Origin: Psychrilyobacter atlanticus DSM 19335
Lineage (GTDB): Bacteria; Fusobacteriota; Fusobacteriia; Fusobacteriales; Fusobacteriaceae
Direction: 5' to 3'
DNA length: 64,000 bases
Assembly (NCBI RefSeq): GCF_000426625.1
Contig: NZ_KE384548.1
Coordinates: 62,001 to 126,000, forward strand
In this document: positions 53,146-62,191 of the stretch, one piece after another
How positions within the stretch are numbered: position 1 is the stretch's first letter
Layout: the number at the start of each line of letters is the position of its first letter
Notes under the pieces: model-generated
What the model was told of the DNA's origin: nothing
What the model saw: only the letters and a program-made list of their open reading frames with translations
Database searches by the model: none
Translations under genes and position numbers: made by a program

Positions 53146-55803
53146 ATGAAGATAACAAACGTAAAAGAATTACAAGATTATTTAAAAATTATGAAGAAAG
53201 CTCAAGAGGAATTTGCTACATTTTCACAAGAAAAAGTAGATTTTATATTTAGAGAAGCTGCACTAGCTGCAAATAGAGCAAGAATAGAGTTATCTAAGTT
53301 AGCAGTAGAAGAAACTAGAATGGGAATAGTTGAAGATAAAGTAATAAAAAATCACTTTGCTTCAGAAATTATATATAATAAATACAAAGATACAAAAACT
53401 TGCGGCGTAATGGAAAAAAATGACGCATTTGGAATTGAAAAAATAGCTGAGCCTATCGGAATTGTAGGAGCAATAATACCAACTACTAACCCTACATCTA
53501 CAGCGATATTTAAGGCATTAATATCTTTAAAAACTAGAAATGCTATCATATTCTCACCACATCCAAGAGCATTAAAATGCACTGGAAGAGCTGCTGAGAT
53601 AATCATGGAAGCTGCAGTAAAAGCTGGAGCCCCTGAAGGAATAGTAGGATGGATCACTAAGCCATCTATGGAGTTATCTACTACATTGATGCAAAGTGTA
53701 AACATAATATTAGCTACAGGTGGGCCAGGAATGGTTAAAGCTGCTTATTCTTCTGGAGTACCTGCAATCGGAGTAGGAGCTGGAAACACTCCTGTAGTTA
53801 TCGATGAAAGTGCTCATATCAAGATGGCTGTAAACTCAATATTAATGTCTAAGACATTTGATAATGGAGTTATCTGTGCATCTGAGCAAGCAGTATTAGC
53901 ACCTGCTTCAATTTATGAAACAGTTAAAAAAGAATTTGCTGATAGAGGAGCATACTTCTTAAAAGGAGATGAATTAGATAAAGTAAGAAAGACTATCGTT
54001 ATAGATGGACATTTAAATGCAGATATCGTAGGTCAAAGTGCTTATACAATCGCTAAATTAGCAGGAGTAGATGTAGACCCTAAGACAAAAGTTATTATTG
54101 GTGAAGTTGAGTCTACGGAATTATCTGAACCATTCTCACATGAAAAATTATCTCCAGTATTAGCTTTCTATAAGACAACTGGATTTGAAGAATCTTTAGA
54201 AAAAGCAGATAGATTAATTCAATTAGGTGGAATGGGACATACTTCTATTCTGTATGCTAATGAATTAGAATCTGTAGATAAGATCAATAAATTTAGTAAA
54301 ACTATGAAAACAGGTAGAACTCTTATAAATATGCCGGCTGCTCAAGGTGCCGTAGGAGATTTATTTAACTTTAAATTAGCTCCTTCATTAACACTTGGTT
54401 GCGGATCATGGGGAGGAAATGCAGTTTCTGAAAACGTAGGAGTAAAACATCTTTTAAACATAAAAACTGTTGCAAAAAGGAGAGAAAACATGCTTTGGTT
54501 TAGAATTCCAGAAAAAGTATATTTCAAATTTGGTTCATTACCTGTAGCTTTAGAAGAATTAAAAGGAACTAAGAAAAAAGTAGTAATAGTTACTGACTCG
54601 GTACTAGCTTCATTAGGTTATACAAACCATATCACAGATGTTTTAGATGAAATCGGTGTAGATTATAGAATATTCTCTGATGTACAAGCTGACCCTACAT
54701 TAGCTACAGTAAGAAAAGGTGCAGAAATGATGAAATCATACCAACCAGATGCTATCTTAGCGTTAGGTGGAGGATCACCAATGGACGCGGCTAAGATCAT
54801 GTGGGTTATGTATGAGCATCCAGAAGTAGTATTTGAAGATCTTGCGATGACATTTATGGACATCAGAAAAAGAATCGTAAAATTCCCTAAGATGGGTAAA
54901 AAGGCTGATTTCTGGGCTATCGCTACATCAGCAGGAACAGGATCTGAAGTTACTCCATTCGCAGTAATCACAGATGAAAAAACAGGAACAAAGTATCCAT
55001 TAGCTGACTACGAATTAACTCCAAATGTAGCTGTCGTAGATCCTCAATTAATGTTAACAATGCCAGCTTCATTAACAGCTGCATCAGGATATGACGTATT
55101 AACTCATGCATTAGAAGCATATGCATCAGTGTTAGCATCAGATTATACAAATCCACTAGCTTTAGAAGCTACAAGATTAGTATTTAAATACTTACCTCAA
55201 TCAGTAGATGGAGGAGCTACAGCATTAAAAGCTAAAGAGAAAATGGCCAATGCATCTTGTATGGCAGGAATGGCGTTCTCAAATGCATTCTTAGGTGTTT
55301 GTCATTCAATGGCACATAAATTAGGAGCAGCTTTCCATATTCCACACGGAACGGCTAATGCACTTCTAATGGAAGAAGTTATTAGATTTAATGCTACAGA
55401 CAGACCTCTTAAGATGGCAGGATTCGCTCAATACAAGTATCCAAATGCTAAAGAAAGATATGCTAAAGTTGCAGATTTCTTAGGGTTATGTAAAGGAAAT
55501 GAAACTCCAGAAGAAAAAGTTAAATTACTTAGAAAACATTGTGTAGAATTAAGAGAAAAAGTTGGATTAAAACATACAATTGCTGACTATGGAGTAACTG
55601 AAACTGAATTCTTAGGAAAATTAGATCAAATGGTAGAGGAAGCTTTTGATGACCAATGTACAGGAGCTAACCCAAGATATCCATTGATGAAAGAATTAAA
55701 AGAGATGTACTTAAGAGCATACTATGGCGCAGAAAAATATATAAGCATGCAAAAAGCTGAAACAACTAAAAAGACAAAAGAAGTTAAAGAAAAGAAAAAT
55801 TAA
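53146..55803 (+). CDS. adhE: Bifunctional aldehyde-alcohol dehydrogenase
   Basis: 885 residues. The N-terminal CoA-acylating aldehyde dehydrogenase (about 1-440) has its catalytic Cys in NGVICASEQ (near 246). The C-terminal iron alcohol dehydrogenase (about 455-870) has GGGSPMDAAKIMWVMYEHP, SAGTGSEVTPFAVI and metal ligands in AFLGVCHSMAHKLGAAFHIPH. It reduces acetyl-CoA to ethanol, regenerating NAD+. It assembles into spirosomes. Lys-rich tail. Monocistronic, probably highly expressed: codon use is unusually uniform (GTA, GCT, TTA). Confidence 0.97.
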   Translation: MKITNVKELQDYLKIMKKAQEEFATFSQEKVDFIFREAALAANRARIELSKLAVEETRMGIVEDKVIKNHFASEIIYNKYKDTKTCGVMEKNDAFGIEKIAEPIGIVGAIIPTTNPTSTAIFKALISLKTRNAIIFSPHPRALKCTGRAAEIIMEAAVKAGAPEGIVGWITKPSMELSTTLMQSVNIILATGGPGMVKAAYSSGVPAIGVGAGNTPVVIDESAHIKMAVNSILMSKTFDNGVICASEQAVLAPASIYETVKKEFADRGAYFLKGDELDKVRKTIVIDGHLNADIVGQSAYTIAKLAGVDVDPKTKVIIGEVESTELSEPFSHEKLSPVLAFYKTTGFEESLEKADRLIQLGGMGHTSILYANELESVDKINKFSKTMKTGRTLINMPAAQGAVGDLFNFKLAPSLTLGCGSWGGNAVSENVGVKHLLNIKTVAKRRENMLWFRIPEKVYFKFGSLPVALEELKGTKKKVVIVTDSVLASLGYTNHITDVLDEIGVDYRIFSDVQADPTLATVRKGAEMMKSYQPDAILALGGGSPMDAAKIMWVMYEHPEVVFEDLAMTFMDIRKRIVKFPKMGKKADFWAIATSAGTGSEVTPFAVITDEKTGTKYPLADYELTPNVAVVDPQLMLTMPASLTAASGYDVLTHALEAYASVLASDYTNPLALEATRLVFKYLPQSVDGGATALKAKEKMANASCMAGMAFSNAFLGVCHSMAHKLGAAFHIPHGTANALLMEEVIRFNATDRPLKMAGFAQYKYPNAKERYAKVADFLGLCKGNETPEEKVKLLRKHCVELREKVGLKHTIADYGVTETEFLGKLDQMVEEAFDDQCTGANPRYPLMKELKEMYLRAYYGAEKYISMQKAETTKKTKEVKEKKN

Positions 55804-55829
55804 TAGGACTTATGATTAATAGTCTATAA

Positions 55830-55858
55830 AAAACTGGGAAAATTTCCCAGTTTTTTTA
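55830..55858 (+). terminator. adhE terminator
   Basis: AAAACTGGGAAAATTTCCCA then GTTTTTTT. Confidence 0.9.
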
Positions 55859-55898
55859 TATTTAGATCTGATTATGCTATATACTGAGATAAATTTTA

Positions 55899-56273
55899 TT
55901 ATAAAAATCTGCCTAATTCCGATCCAGCCAATGCCATTGCCATCCCCAGAATATTGTTTAGAAGAATATTCAATACACCTTCTTTTATTTTTCCTTTTTC
56001 AAATAATTGAAATGTATGGAGAGCATAACTAGAAAAAGTAGTCAGAGCTCCTAAAAATCCGATTACAATAAAATGTTTTAATTCTTCAGCTACTATATGA
56101 TGTTCAAAAATTCTGTAGGAGAAACCAATTATAAATAATCCCAGAAGGTTTACTCCTAAAGTTCCAAAAGGTATATTGTGCTTTATTATACCTGAAATTC
56201 CTTTGTCGATCTTATATCTAGAGATAGCTCCGATACTCCCACCAACAGCTACCAAAACAATATTTAAAATCAT
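55899..56273 (-). CDS. crcB: Fluoride channel CrcB/Fluc, subunit 2
   Basis: 124 residues, four hydrophobic segments. VGGSIGAISRYKIDKG, FGTLGVNLLGLFIIGF and FIVIGFLGALTTFSSYALHTF are Fluc signatures (the last with the pore Phe/Thr-Ser region). It is 2 bases after the first crcB, a pair expected to form a heterodimeric exporter of F-. No fluoride riboswitch is visible upstream. Confidence 0.92.
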   Translation of the reverse strand: MILNIVLVAVGGSIGAISRYKIDKGISGIIKHNIPFGTLGVNLLGLFIIGFSYRIFEHHIVAEELKHFIVIGFLGALTTFSSYALHTFQLFEKGKIKEGVLNILLNNILGMAMALAGSELGRFL

Positions 56274-56275
56274 AG

Positions 56276-56686
56276 CTATTCATCTCCTTTAAATTTGTGG
56301 TTGAAATGTTTTTTGACAATAAAATCAGTGATCTTAGCTCCTAAAAATGCAAATAAGATACCCAAAACATTGTTTGCCAATAAATTAGAGCCTGCCAAGA
56401 GATATTTTCCTTTTTCAAGGAGGATAAGGGTTGTATAGGCATAACTAGAAAAGGTAGTTAATGCCCCTAAAAACCCTGTAATAATAAAAGGATTGAATTT
56501 AGTATGGACGATCTCATGATAAAATATTTTAAATGCAACTCCAATGATGAAACACCCAATAAGGTTAACAGTTAGTGTTCCCAATGGGAAATGCATAGGA
56601 TAGTATTTGGTAATAGTAAAATCAATAAGATATCTAGAGAGAGCCCCTATGGCTCCACCTGTTCCGATAAAAATTAGTCGTGACAT
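56276..56686 (-). CDS. crcB: Fluoride channel CrcB/Fluc, subunit 1
   Basis: 136 residues. GTGGAIGALSRYLIDF, LGTLTVNLIGCFIIGV and FIITGFLGALTTFSSYAYTTL match the neighbour's motifs; C-terminal tail is basic (KKHFNHKFKGDE). First gene of the pair; SD taggagg. Confidence 0.92.
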   Translation of the reverse strand: MSRLIFIGTGGAIGALSRYLIDFTITKYYPMHFPLGTLTVNLIGCFIIGVAFKIFYHEIVHTKFNPFIITGFLGALTTFSSYAYTTLILLEKGKYLLAGSNLLANNVLGILFAFLGAKITDFIVKKHFNHKFKGDE

Positions 56687-56883
56687 AAGACCTCCTAAAA
56701 ACTATAATTTTTATGATATAATATATTCTACCAAATAATGAGGAGAAGTGTATTATAAATCCGATAAAAAATTTGACAGTTAGTATTCGAAGTGTTATGT
56801 TTTGTGAATAAATAAGCAGGTGAAAATATAAATAAAAATCAAGAATTGAAGATATTATAACTAGGATAAAGAAGGTGAAAATT

Positions 56884-58020
56884 ATGATTTCAAAAGAGAT
56901 AAAAGAAAAGATGGAAGAAATAATAGATGGGTGTTTAGAATGTAAATCTAAACCCTGTATGAAAAATTGTGTTATGTTAAATGATTTTGGAGAGGATCCT
57001 AAATCAATTTTTAAGGAGTGTATAGAAAAAAATAAAATATTGGATAAATTATCATATTCATGTAATATGTGCAGTCAATGTACAATTGCTTGTCCAAAAG
57101 ATTATAAGATACAGGATATATTTATGGAAAGCAGGAAGCTGAAGGTAGAAAAAAATAATGGAAGATCACCTATGAGAGGTCATGGAGTAGTTGAGGCTCA
57201 TCAATATTTAGGGAACTCTAATTTTTTTAAAACTTCTAATAAAGCTTTAGGAGATAAAAAAACTGTGAGGGTATTTCTTCCAGGGTGTTCCCTGTCATCG
57301 TATAATCCTGGAGCTATAGGAAATATATTGGACTACCTGCAGGAAAAATATGATGGAGAAGTAGGTTCTGTCTTAAAATGCTGCGGGAAACCAACCAAGG
57401 ATTTGGGACAGGAGGATAAATTTAAGAAAAGATATGCTTCAGTCCAGAGATCGATGGATGAATTAGGTGCAGAGGAGATCATCGTAGCGTGCCAGTCATG
57501 TTACGAGGTTTTTAGAGAAAATAGTCCTAATCAAAGGGTAAAATCTCTATGGGAGGTCTTGCCGGAATTGGGTCTACCTAGACATGCCAAAGGAATAGGA
57601 AAGGATTCAGATGTAATATTTGGTATCCATGATTCATGTCCTACTAGATATAATAAGAAGATTCAAGACGGGATCAGATGGATCTTAGATCAAATGGAAT
57701 ATGAAACTGAAGAGCCGCTACATACAAAGGAGAATACAAGGTGTTGTGGATTTGGGGGGATGGTCGGGCCAGCTAATCCTAAAATGACTCAAACAATTAG
57801 AAATAAGAGAGCAGCTGAATATAACACAGATCATATAGTAAGTTATTGTGCTGGATGCAGAGGAGCTATGGAAAGTGCAGGAAAAGATTCAGTACATATT
57901 TTAGATCTGATATTTGGAAAGAGGTATACTAAAAGTTCTGCGACTAAAAGAACTCAAGGGACAAGTGTACAATGGGTGAATAGATTTAAATCTAAAAAAG
58001 AATTGAATAAAAGGAAATAA
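56884..58020 (+). CDS. CCG-domain Fe-S protein (heterodisulfide-reductase D / GlpC-like)
   Basis: About 378 residues from ATG 56884, chosen because AAGGTG lies at SD distance; a GTG at 56875 is the SD itself. The N-terminal part has CLECKSKPCMKNC and CNMCSQCTIACPKDY, two ferredoxin-like cluster motifs. Two CCG domains follow: VFLPGCSLSSYNPG...CCGKPTKDLG and HDSCPTRYNKK...CCGFGGMVGP...CAGCRGAME. Such proteins pass electrons in heterodisulfide reductases, lactate or glycerol-phosphate oxidases. No partner oxidoreductase gene is adjacent; the next gene is the rhodanese-TVP38 fusion. Confidence 0.85.
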   Translation: MISKEIKEKMEEIIDGCLECKSKPCMKNCVMLNDFGEDPKSIFKECIEKNKILDKLSYSCNMCSQCTIACPKDYKIQDIFMESRKLKVEKNNGRSPMRGHGVVEAHQYLGNSNFFKTSNKALGDKKTVRVFLPGCSLSSYNPGAIGNILDYLQEKYDGEVGSVLKCCGKPTKDLGQEDKFKKRYASVQRSMDELGAEEIIVACQSCYEVFRENSPNQRVKSLWEVLPELGLPRHAKGIGKDSDVIFGIHDSCPTRYNKKIQDGIRWILDQMEYETEEPLHTKENTRCCGFGGMVGPANPKMTQTIRNKRAAEYNTDHIVSYCAGCRGAMESAGKDSVHILDLIFGKRYTKSSATKRTQGTSVQWVNRFKSKKELNKRK

Positions 58021-58144
58021 TAGAATATAGCATATATTTACTGTGACTATAATAAATTAATTTTATAAAGATTATATAGGAATGAAAAATAATGTTAAAG
58101 AGTGAAGATTTCTACTTCCTCTAGATCTAAAAAGGGAGAATATA

Positions 58145-59668
58145 ATGAAAAAACTGCTAATTGTTGTAATGTTTATGGCTATTTTTATGATTGGAATGGC
58201 TAGTTCTCCAATATCAAAAGATTACTCCGTATATGCAGGCAGTACCTTAGTAAATCCAGAAATAGCAAGCAAGATGATGGAGTCTGAAAAGGATTTAGTA
58301 ATTTTAGATGTAAGAAAACAAGGGGAGTTTGAAAAGGAACATGTAGAAGGATCCTATCAAATTTGGAGATCTGATTTTTCTGCAGATGAGGGGGAGTATA
58401 AATATAGTGGAATGAGAGCTGCTCCTCAAAAGATAGCTGGAATATTGGGTTCATATGGAGTTACTAGTAATACCCACATCTTGTTATTAGGGGAAGGTGA
58501 AGCTGGTGAAGCATATAGATTATGGTGGATATTGGATATGTATGGACATAGGAATATATCGGTGATCGACGGTGGGATAGAAGGATGGAAGTCAGCTGGA
58601 CTAAAGGTGGTAGAGGGGACAGTGGCAAAACCAATAGTTCCAACAATATATATATTTACGAATCCAGAAAATTTGTCTAAGTCGGCGGATTTAGAAGATG
58701 TTAGATCTGCCATAGCAGATGATTTGGTGATATTAGATACAAGAGCCTACCTTGAATCTGATGGATTCACTCAAGAGGAGAAAAAAATTGCGGTGGGAAG
58801 AATCCCAGGTTCGTATAACATTCCGTGGAATCTGATGATAGATAAGGATAAAACATTTAAATCATCTAAAAAGATAAAAGGAATTTTTGATGAACAGGGA
58901 ATTACAAAAGATATGCCGATTATTTTATATTCTCAATCAGGAGTAGAATCTGCCCATATGACATTTGTATTAAGAGAGTTGTTGGGATATAAAGATGTTA
59001 GAAATTATGATGGTTCATGGATTCAGTGGTCCTACGAATCGTCCCAGGGAAATGTTGAAGTTGAGAAAGATAATATTTTTAAAGTTTTATTCAGCTACCT
59101 TACAAAGAGGGAAAAGTTAGAAAGTGTAATTACAATGCTGGGAGTATGGGGTCCTCTCGCTTATATATTGATATATATCTTTGTAACCCTTACAATTTCA
59201 CCTGCTTTACCGATTACAATAGCTAGTGGAATAATTTTTGGGCCAGTAATGGGGGTTGTCTATACAGCCATTGGAGCAGGGATAGGGCTTTCCTTATCTT
59301 TCTTGATAGCGAGATATATTGCAAGGGAAGCTATTGAAAGAAAGTTTGGAAATACAGCAATCTTTAAAAAAATAGATGAAGGAGTGAAAAAGGAGGGATG
59401 GTTTATTTTAGCTATAACCAGATTAATACCTATCTTTCCCTTTGGAATCCAAAATTATGTATATGGATTAACTTCTATTGGGTTTATAAAATATGTTGTA
59501 TTATCTACAATATTTATCCTCCCAGGAAGCTCTGTATATGTTATGTTGGCAGGAGCCTTTACATCTGGGGATAAGGCTATAGTTTTAAGGTACTCAATCA
59601 CAGCTTCGCTTATATTTATGGGTCTCATGGTGGTAACTAAGATTATCAAAAAAAAGTGGAATTTATAA
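58145..59668 (+). CDS. Rhodanese-rhodanese-TVP38 fusion membrane protein
   Basis: 507 residues. A signal sequence (MKKLLIVVMFMAIFMIGMAS) precedes two rhodanese domains (about 30-170 and 180-305), followed by a TVP38/TMEM64 (SNARE-associated, DedA-related) membrane domain with five or six segments (LAYILIYIFVTLTISPALPI, GIIFGPVMGVVYTAIGAGIG, RLIPIFPFGIQNYVYGLTSI). The first rhodanese loop (LGEGEAGEAYR) lacks Cys and the second has Ser263 (YSQSGVESAH) where Cys is catalytic, so both look inactive for sulfur transfer. The partner rhodanese 2.8 kb on keeps the active residue as Sec. Confidence 0.88.
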   Translation: MKKLLIVVMFMAIFMIGMASSPISKDYSVYAGSTLVNPEIASKMMESEKDLVILDVRKQGEFEKEHVEGSYQIWRSDFSADEGEYKYSGMRAAPQKIAGILGSYGVTSNTHILLLGEGEAGEAYRLWWILDMYGHRNISVIDGGIEGWKSAGLKVVEGTVAKPIVPTIYIFTNPENLSKSADLEDVRSAIADDLVILDTRAYLESDGFTQEEKKIAVGRIPGSYNIPWNLMIDKDKTFKSSKKIKGIFDEQGITKDMPIILYSQSGVESAHMTFVLRELLGYKDVRNYDGSWIQWSYESSQGNVEVEKDNIFKVLFSYLTKREKLESVITMLGVWGPLAYILIYIFVTLTISPALPITIASGIIFGPVMGVVYTAIGAGIGLSLSFLIARYIAREAIERKFGNTAIFKKIDEGVKKEGWFILAITRLIPIFPFGIQNYVYGLTSIGFIKYVVLSTIFILPGSSVYVMLAGAFTSGDKAIVLRYSITASLIFMGLMVVTKIIKKKWNL

Positions 59669-59724
59669 AAGTAAAAGAATAACTAACTAAACTTTTTAGG
59701 TATTGTATCTATTTAAAGTTAAGA

Positions 59725-59753
59725 AAATTGCCTGCTTTTAGCGGGCAATTTTT
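59725..59753 (+). terminator. Terminator after the fusion gene
   Basis: AAATTGCCTGC/GCGGGCAATTT, T run follows. Confidence 0.85.
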
Positions 59754-59796
59754 ATTTTAAATTAGTATAAAACACCATTTATAAAATTCGTTTTTA

Positions 59797-59825
59797 TTGA
59801 AAAATTGCTTAAAAAATGGTATAAA
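59797..59825 (+). promoter_or_regulatory. Sigma70-type promoter of the mini-selenoprotein gene
   Basis: TTGAAA, exactly 17 bases, TATAAA, 32 bases before the start codon. The spacing is ideal. Confidence 0.6.
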
Positions 59826-59857
59826 TTATGTAAATAAATTTTTAAAGGAGAGGAATT

Positions 59858-59956
59858 ATGTTTAAATTAAGATTTAATTGAGCCTGAATAGCTGATAAAC
59901 TTCTGGATGAAGTTATAATGGAACTTTTAGAATCTGAAAAAGGATATATTATGTAG
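59858..59956 (+). CDS. Candidate UxU mini-selenoprotein (32 residues, two in-frame UGA)
   Basis: Strong SD (aaaggagagg) 7 bases before ATG. The frame reads MFKLRFNUAUIADKLL and then DEVIMELLESEKGYIM, with UGA at 59879 and 59885 (residues 8 and 10). A 6-bp hairpin AACTTC-TGGAT-GAAGTT (59898-59914) puts its loop 22 and 16 bases after the two UGAs, where bacterial SECIS loops lie. The part after UxU is an amphipathic helix. It stands between rhodanese/TVP38 genes, one of which is also UGA-containing. I recognise no family. Alternatives: a decayed gene or a chance frame; without Sec it would be a 7-residue peptide. Confidence 0.6.
59898..59914 (+). promoter_or_regulatory. SECIS-like hairpin in the mini-selenoprotein gene
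   Basis: AACTTC/GAAGTT, six perfect pairs, loop TGGAT, inside the coding sequence just after the second UGA. Confidence 0.5.
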
Positions 59957-60268
59957 TTTTGACTACTTCAATATTATAAACATTTATTCCAATTCACTCT
60001 TTAACTTCCAACTCATTTTAAAAATTATGATGGATATAAATAAATATATTAACGAGATGTTTTGACCTTAATATTTTATCTACTCCTAAATAATTACTTT
60101 CGGAACTGTTCTGTTCCAATTAATAATCATTGTAAAAATCAAGAAAATAAAAAATTTAATCTTAATATATAACTATAATCTTCTTGATAAAGCAGGGAGT
60201 TATTTGTGGTGTGTTAAATTTAAATTGATATATAATAAAAATTATACGAGTATATGGAGGTTAATTAA

Positions 60269-60973
60269 TTGAAGTATAAAAAAGAAAAAGGAATAAAAAT
60301 AGGCATTTTAATAGTCGTAATAGGGCTATATTTATTCGTACCAGTAGTTAAAATAAACATCAATCAAGCTATTTTTATTCTTAAAAATGTAGATGTTGAT
60401 TTGGCAAGAGGTTATATCTTAGGATTTGGAATGTGGGCACCAGTTGTATCATTTTTATTGATGATCCTTCAATCCATAGCAGCTCCTCTCCCTGCTTTCA
60501 TAATAACTTTTGCAAACGCGGGTTTATTTGGATGGGTAAAAGGGGCCATTCTTTCTTGGACAAGTTCTATGGCAGGAGCAGCTCTTTGCTTCTTTATTGC
60601 AAGATTTTATGGTAGAACAGTTGTAACAAAATTAACTGGTAAATATGCACTGGATAGTGTGGATGATTTTTTTGATAGATATGGGAAATATACAATATTG
60701 ATAGCACGTTTATTACCATTTATTTCTTTTGATATTGTCAGTTATGCTGCCGGGTTAACTTCTATGAGTTTTTTCAGCTTTTTTGTTGCAACGGGGATAG
60801 GACAGCTTCCAGCAACGATAGTTTATTCATATATTGGAAGTATGTTAACAGGGACAACCAAAACAATAGTAGTGGGATTACTTATGTTATTTGCAATAAG
60901 TACATTAATCTTTTTACTTAAAAAAGTTTGGAATGATAAGAAAGAAGCAAAAGATATAATAGATCTAAATTAA
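60269..60973 (+). CDS. TVP38/TMEM64-family membrane protein
   Basis: 234 residues starting TTG behind TGGAGG. Hydrophobic segments near 10-28, 52-75, 80-100, 148-170, 175-195 and 205-225. FITFANAGLFGWVKGAILSW and FFIARFYGR, then ARLLPFISFDIVSYAAGLTSMSFFSFF, are the SNARE_assoc/DedA-like signature. E. coli YdjX and YdjZ belong here. The function is not established. The Sec-rhodanese lipoprotein gene starts 12 bases later, so the two are coupled. Confidence 0.9.
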   Translation: MKYKKEKGIKIGILIVVIGLYLFVPVVKININQAIFILKNVDVDLARGYILGFGMWAPVVSFLLMILQSIAAPLPAFIITFANAGLFGWVKGAILSWTSSMAGAALCFFIARFYGRTVVTKLTGKYALDSVDDFFDRYGKYTILIARLLPFISFDIVSYAAGLTSMSFFSFFVATGIGQLPATIVYSYIGSMLTGTTKTIVVGLLMLFAISTLIFLLKKVWNDKKEAKDIIDLN

Positions 60974-60985
60974 AAGGGGGAAGAA

Positions 60986-61933
60986 ATGAAGAAAAATCAC
61001 ATCAAATTTGGACTACTTATTTTATGTACGTTAGCATTTACTTTATTTACTAGTTGTAATAAACAGTCAGCTGAGAAAGCAAAAGAAATAGATCTATCGA
61101 TATATGAAAAAGGAGATTACTTTATCAGTCCACAAGAGCTCAAGTCATTGTTGGGATCAGAAAATTTAATATTATTAGATTGTAATAATCCAAAAATATA
61201 TGCTAAAGAGCACATTAAAGGAGCAATTGGAATTGGGTTCCATGCTTTTTCAGAAAAAGTTGGGAAACCAGGAGACCCAGGTTGGGGGACTATAAAATCA
61301 AAGGAGGAGTTGATTAAAAAACTTATTTCATTGGGAATAGATAATGAAAAAATAGTGGTACTTTACTCCGATCTATTTAAAGGTCCTGGTGCAGATGGCC
61401 GTGCAGCCTGGCAGTTAAGGTTAGCAGGAATGAATAACGTTAAAATCCTTCATGGAGGATCTACTTATTGGAAAGAACTTGGCTATGAAATGACAAAGGA
61501 TATTACAATGAAACCAAATCCTAGTTCAAGTATAACTTTAAAAGATTATGATAAAAGTTTTATGATAACAAAGGATGAGCTTTTTGAAAATTTGGATAAA
61601 AAAATAGTTGTTGATGTAAGAACTAAAAAAGAATTTGATGGATCTCAAAATGCAGGAGAACCTAGAGGTGGTCATATAAAAGGAGCAAAACATCTTGTTT
61701 GGACCGATCTATTAAATAAAAATGGAACTTTAAAGACACCAAAAGAAATAGAAGAGATAATGGGTAAAATGGGAATCTCTAAAAAAGATGATTTTACACT
61801 TTACTGAACTATGGGAATAAGATCGGGTTATGCAACTATGATCCTCAGAGCCGGTGGCTTTGAAAATGCGAAAAACTATGAAGGTTCTATCTATGAATGG
61901 AGTGGCGATAAAACTATGCCAATGGAAAAATAG
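60986..61933 (+). CDS. Rhodanese-family lipoprotein with active-site selenocysteine (UGA)
   Basis: 315 codons read through UGA at 61805-61807 (residue 274) to TAG 61931. The lipoprotein signal ends FTSC. The first rhodanese domain (about 45-170) has LYSDLFKGPGADGRAAWQLR with no Cys. The second (about 190-305) has VVDVRTKKEFDG, GHIKGAKHLVW and then TLYUTMGIRSGYATMILRAG, where U sits exactly at the catalytic Cys of the CxxGxRS loop. It ends NYEGSIYEWSGD, a normal rhodanese C-terminus, so this is not random sequence after a stop. A SECIS-like hairpin follows the UGA, and selC is in the window. It likely transfers sulfur or selenium in the periplasm. Confidence 0.85.
61821..61843 (+). promoter_or_regulatory. 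SECIS-like hairpin after the rhodanese UGA
   Basis: GATC...GATC outer pairs and GGTT/AACT inner pairs (one G-T) with loop ATGC, the loop lying 23-26 bases after UGA. The stem is modest; folding needs checking. Confidence 0.5.
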
Positions 61934-61961
61934 AATTTAATAAGCTACTTTTAGTATTTTG

Positions 61962-61990
61962 AGCTGTAGATATATTTCTACAGCTTTTTT
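61962..61990 (+). terminator. Terminator after the Sec-rhodanese gene
   Basis: AGCTGTAGatatatttCTACAGCT plus T run, 29 bases after TAG and 155 bases after UGA, consistent with the longer gene. Confidence 0.85.
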
Positions 61991-62191
61991 CTAACTTATG
62001 TCTAATAATTAGAAGAATTTATTAGATATAAAATTAAAGTATCTAAAAAATAGGGAAAAAATTATTAATAAATATTATGTACTGATGGTAATCTAAATGT
62101 TTATTTAAAAGGGAATAAACACTCAGAATAGAAGGTATAATTATGGTATAATAGTGGAAAGAGCACAATTATTTAAAGGGGGAGAAGAGGA

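Larger units (their letters stand above)
59669..60268. other. Gap holding a terminator and the mini-selenoprotein candidate
   Basis: Contains a terminator (59725-59753), a sigma70-like promoter (59797-59825), the 33-codon gene (59858-59956) and about 310 AT-rich bases with no further gene, except a weak SD-less frame around 60028 that I reject. Confidence 0.65.

Noticed and set aside
56687-56770. Fluoride riboswitch upstream of the crcB pair
   Set aside because: The characteristic GGxGATGG...ACTCCTAC-like elements are not present.
60028-60075. Another UGA-containing mini gene (MMDINKYINEMF then UGA, CCT, TAA)
   Set aside because: No SD, and the frame ends one codon after UGA; nothing supports coding.
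60986-61807. Rhodanese truncated at UGA as a pseudogene
   Set aside because: The frame continues with intact rhodanese motifs to a terminator, and the stop hits precisely the catalytic codon while selC is present.
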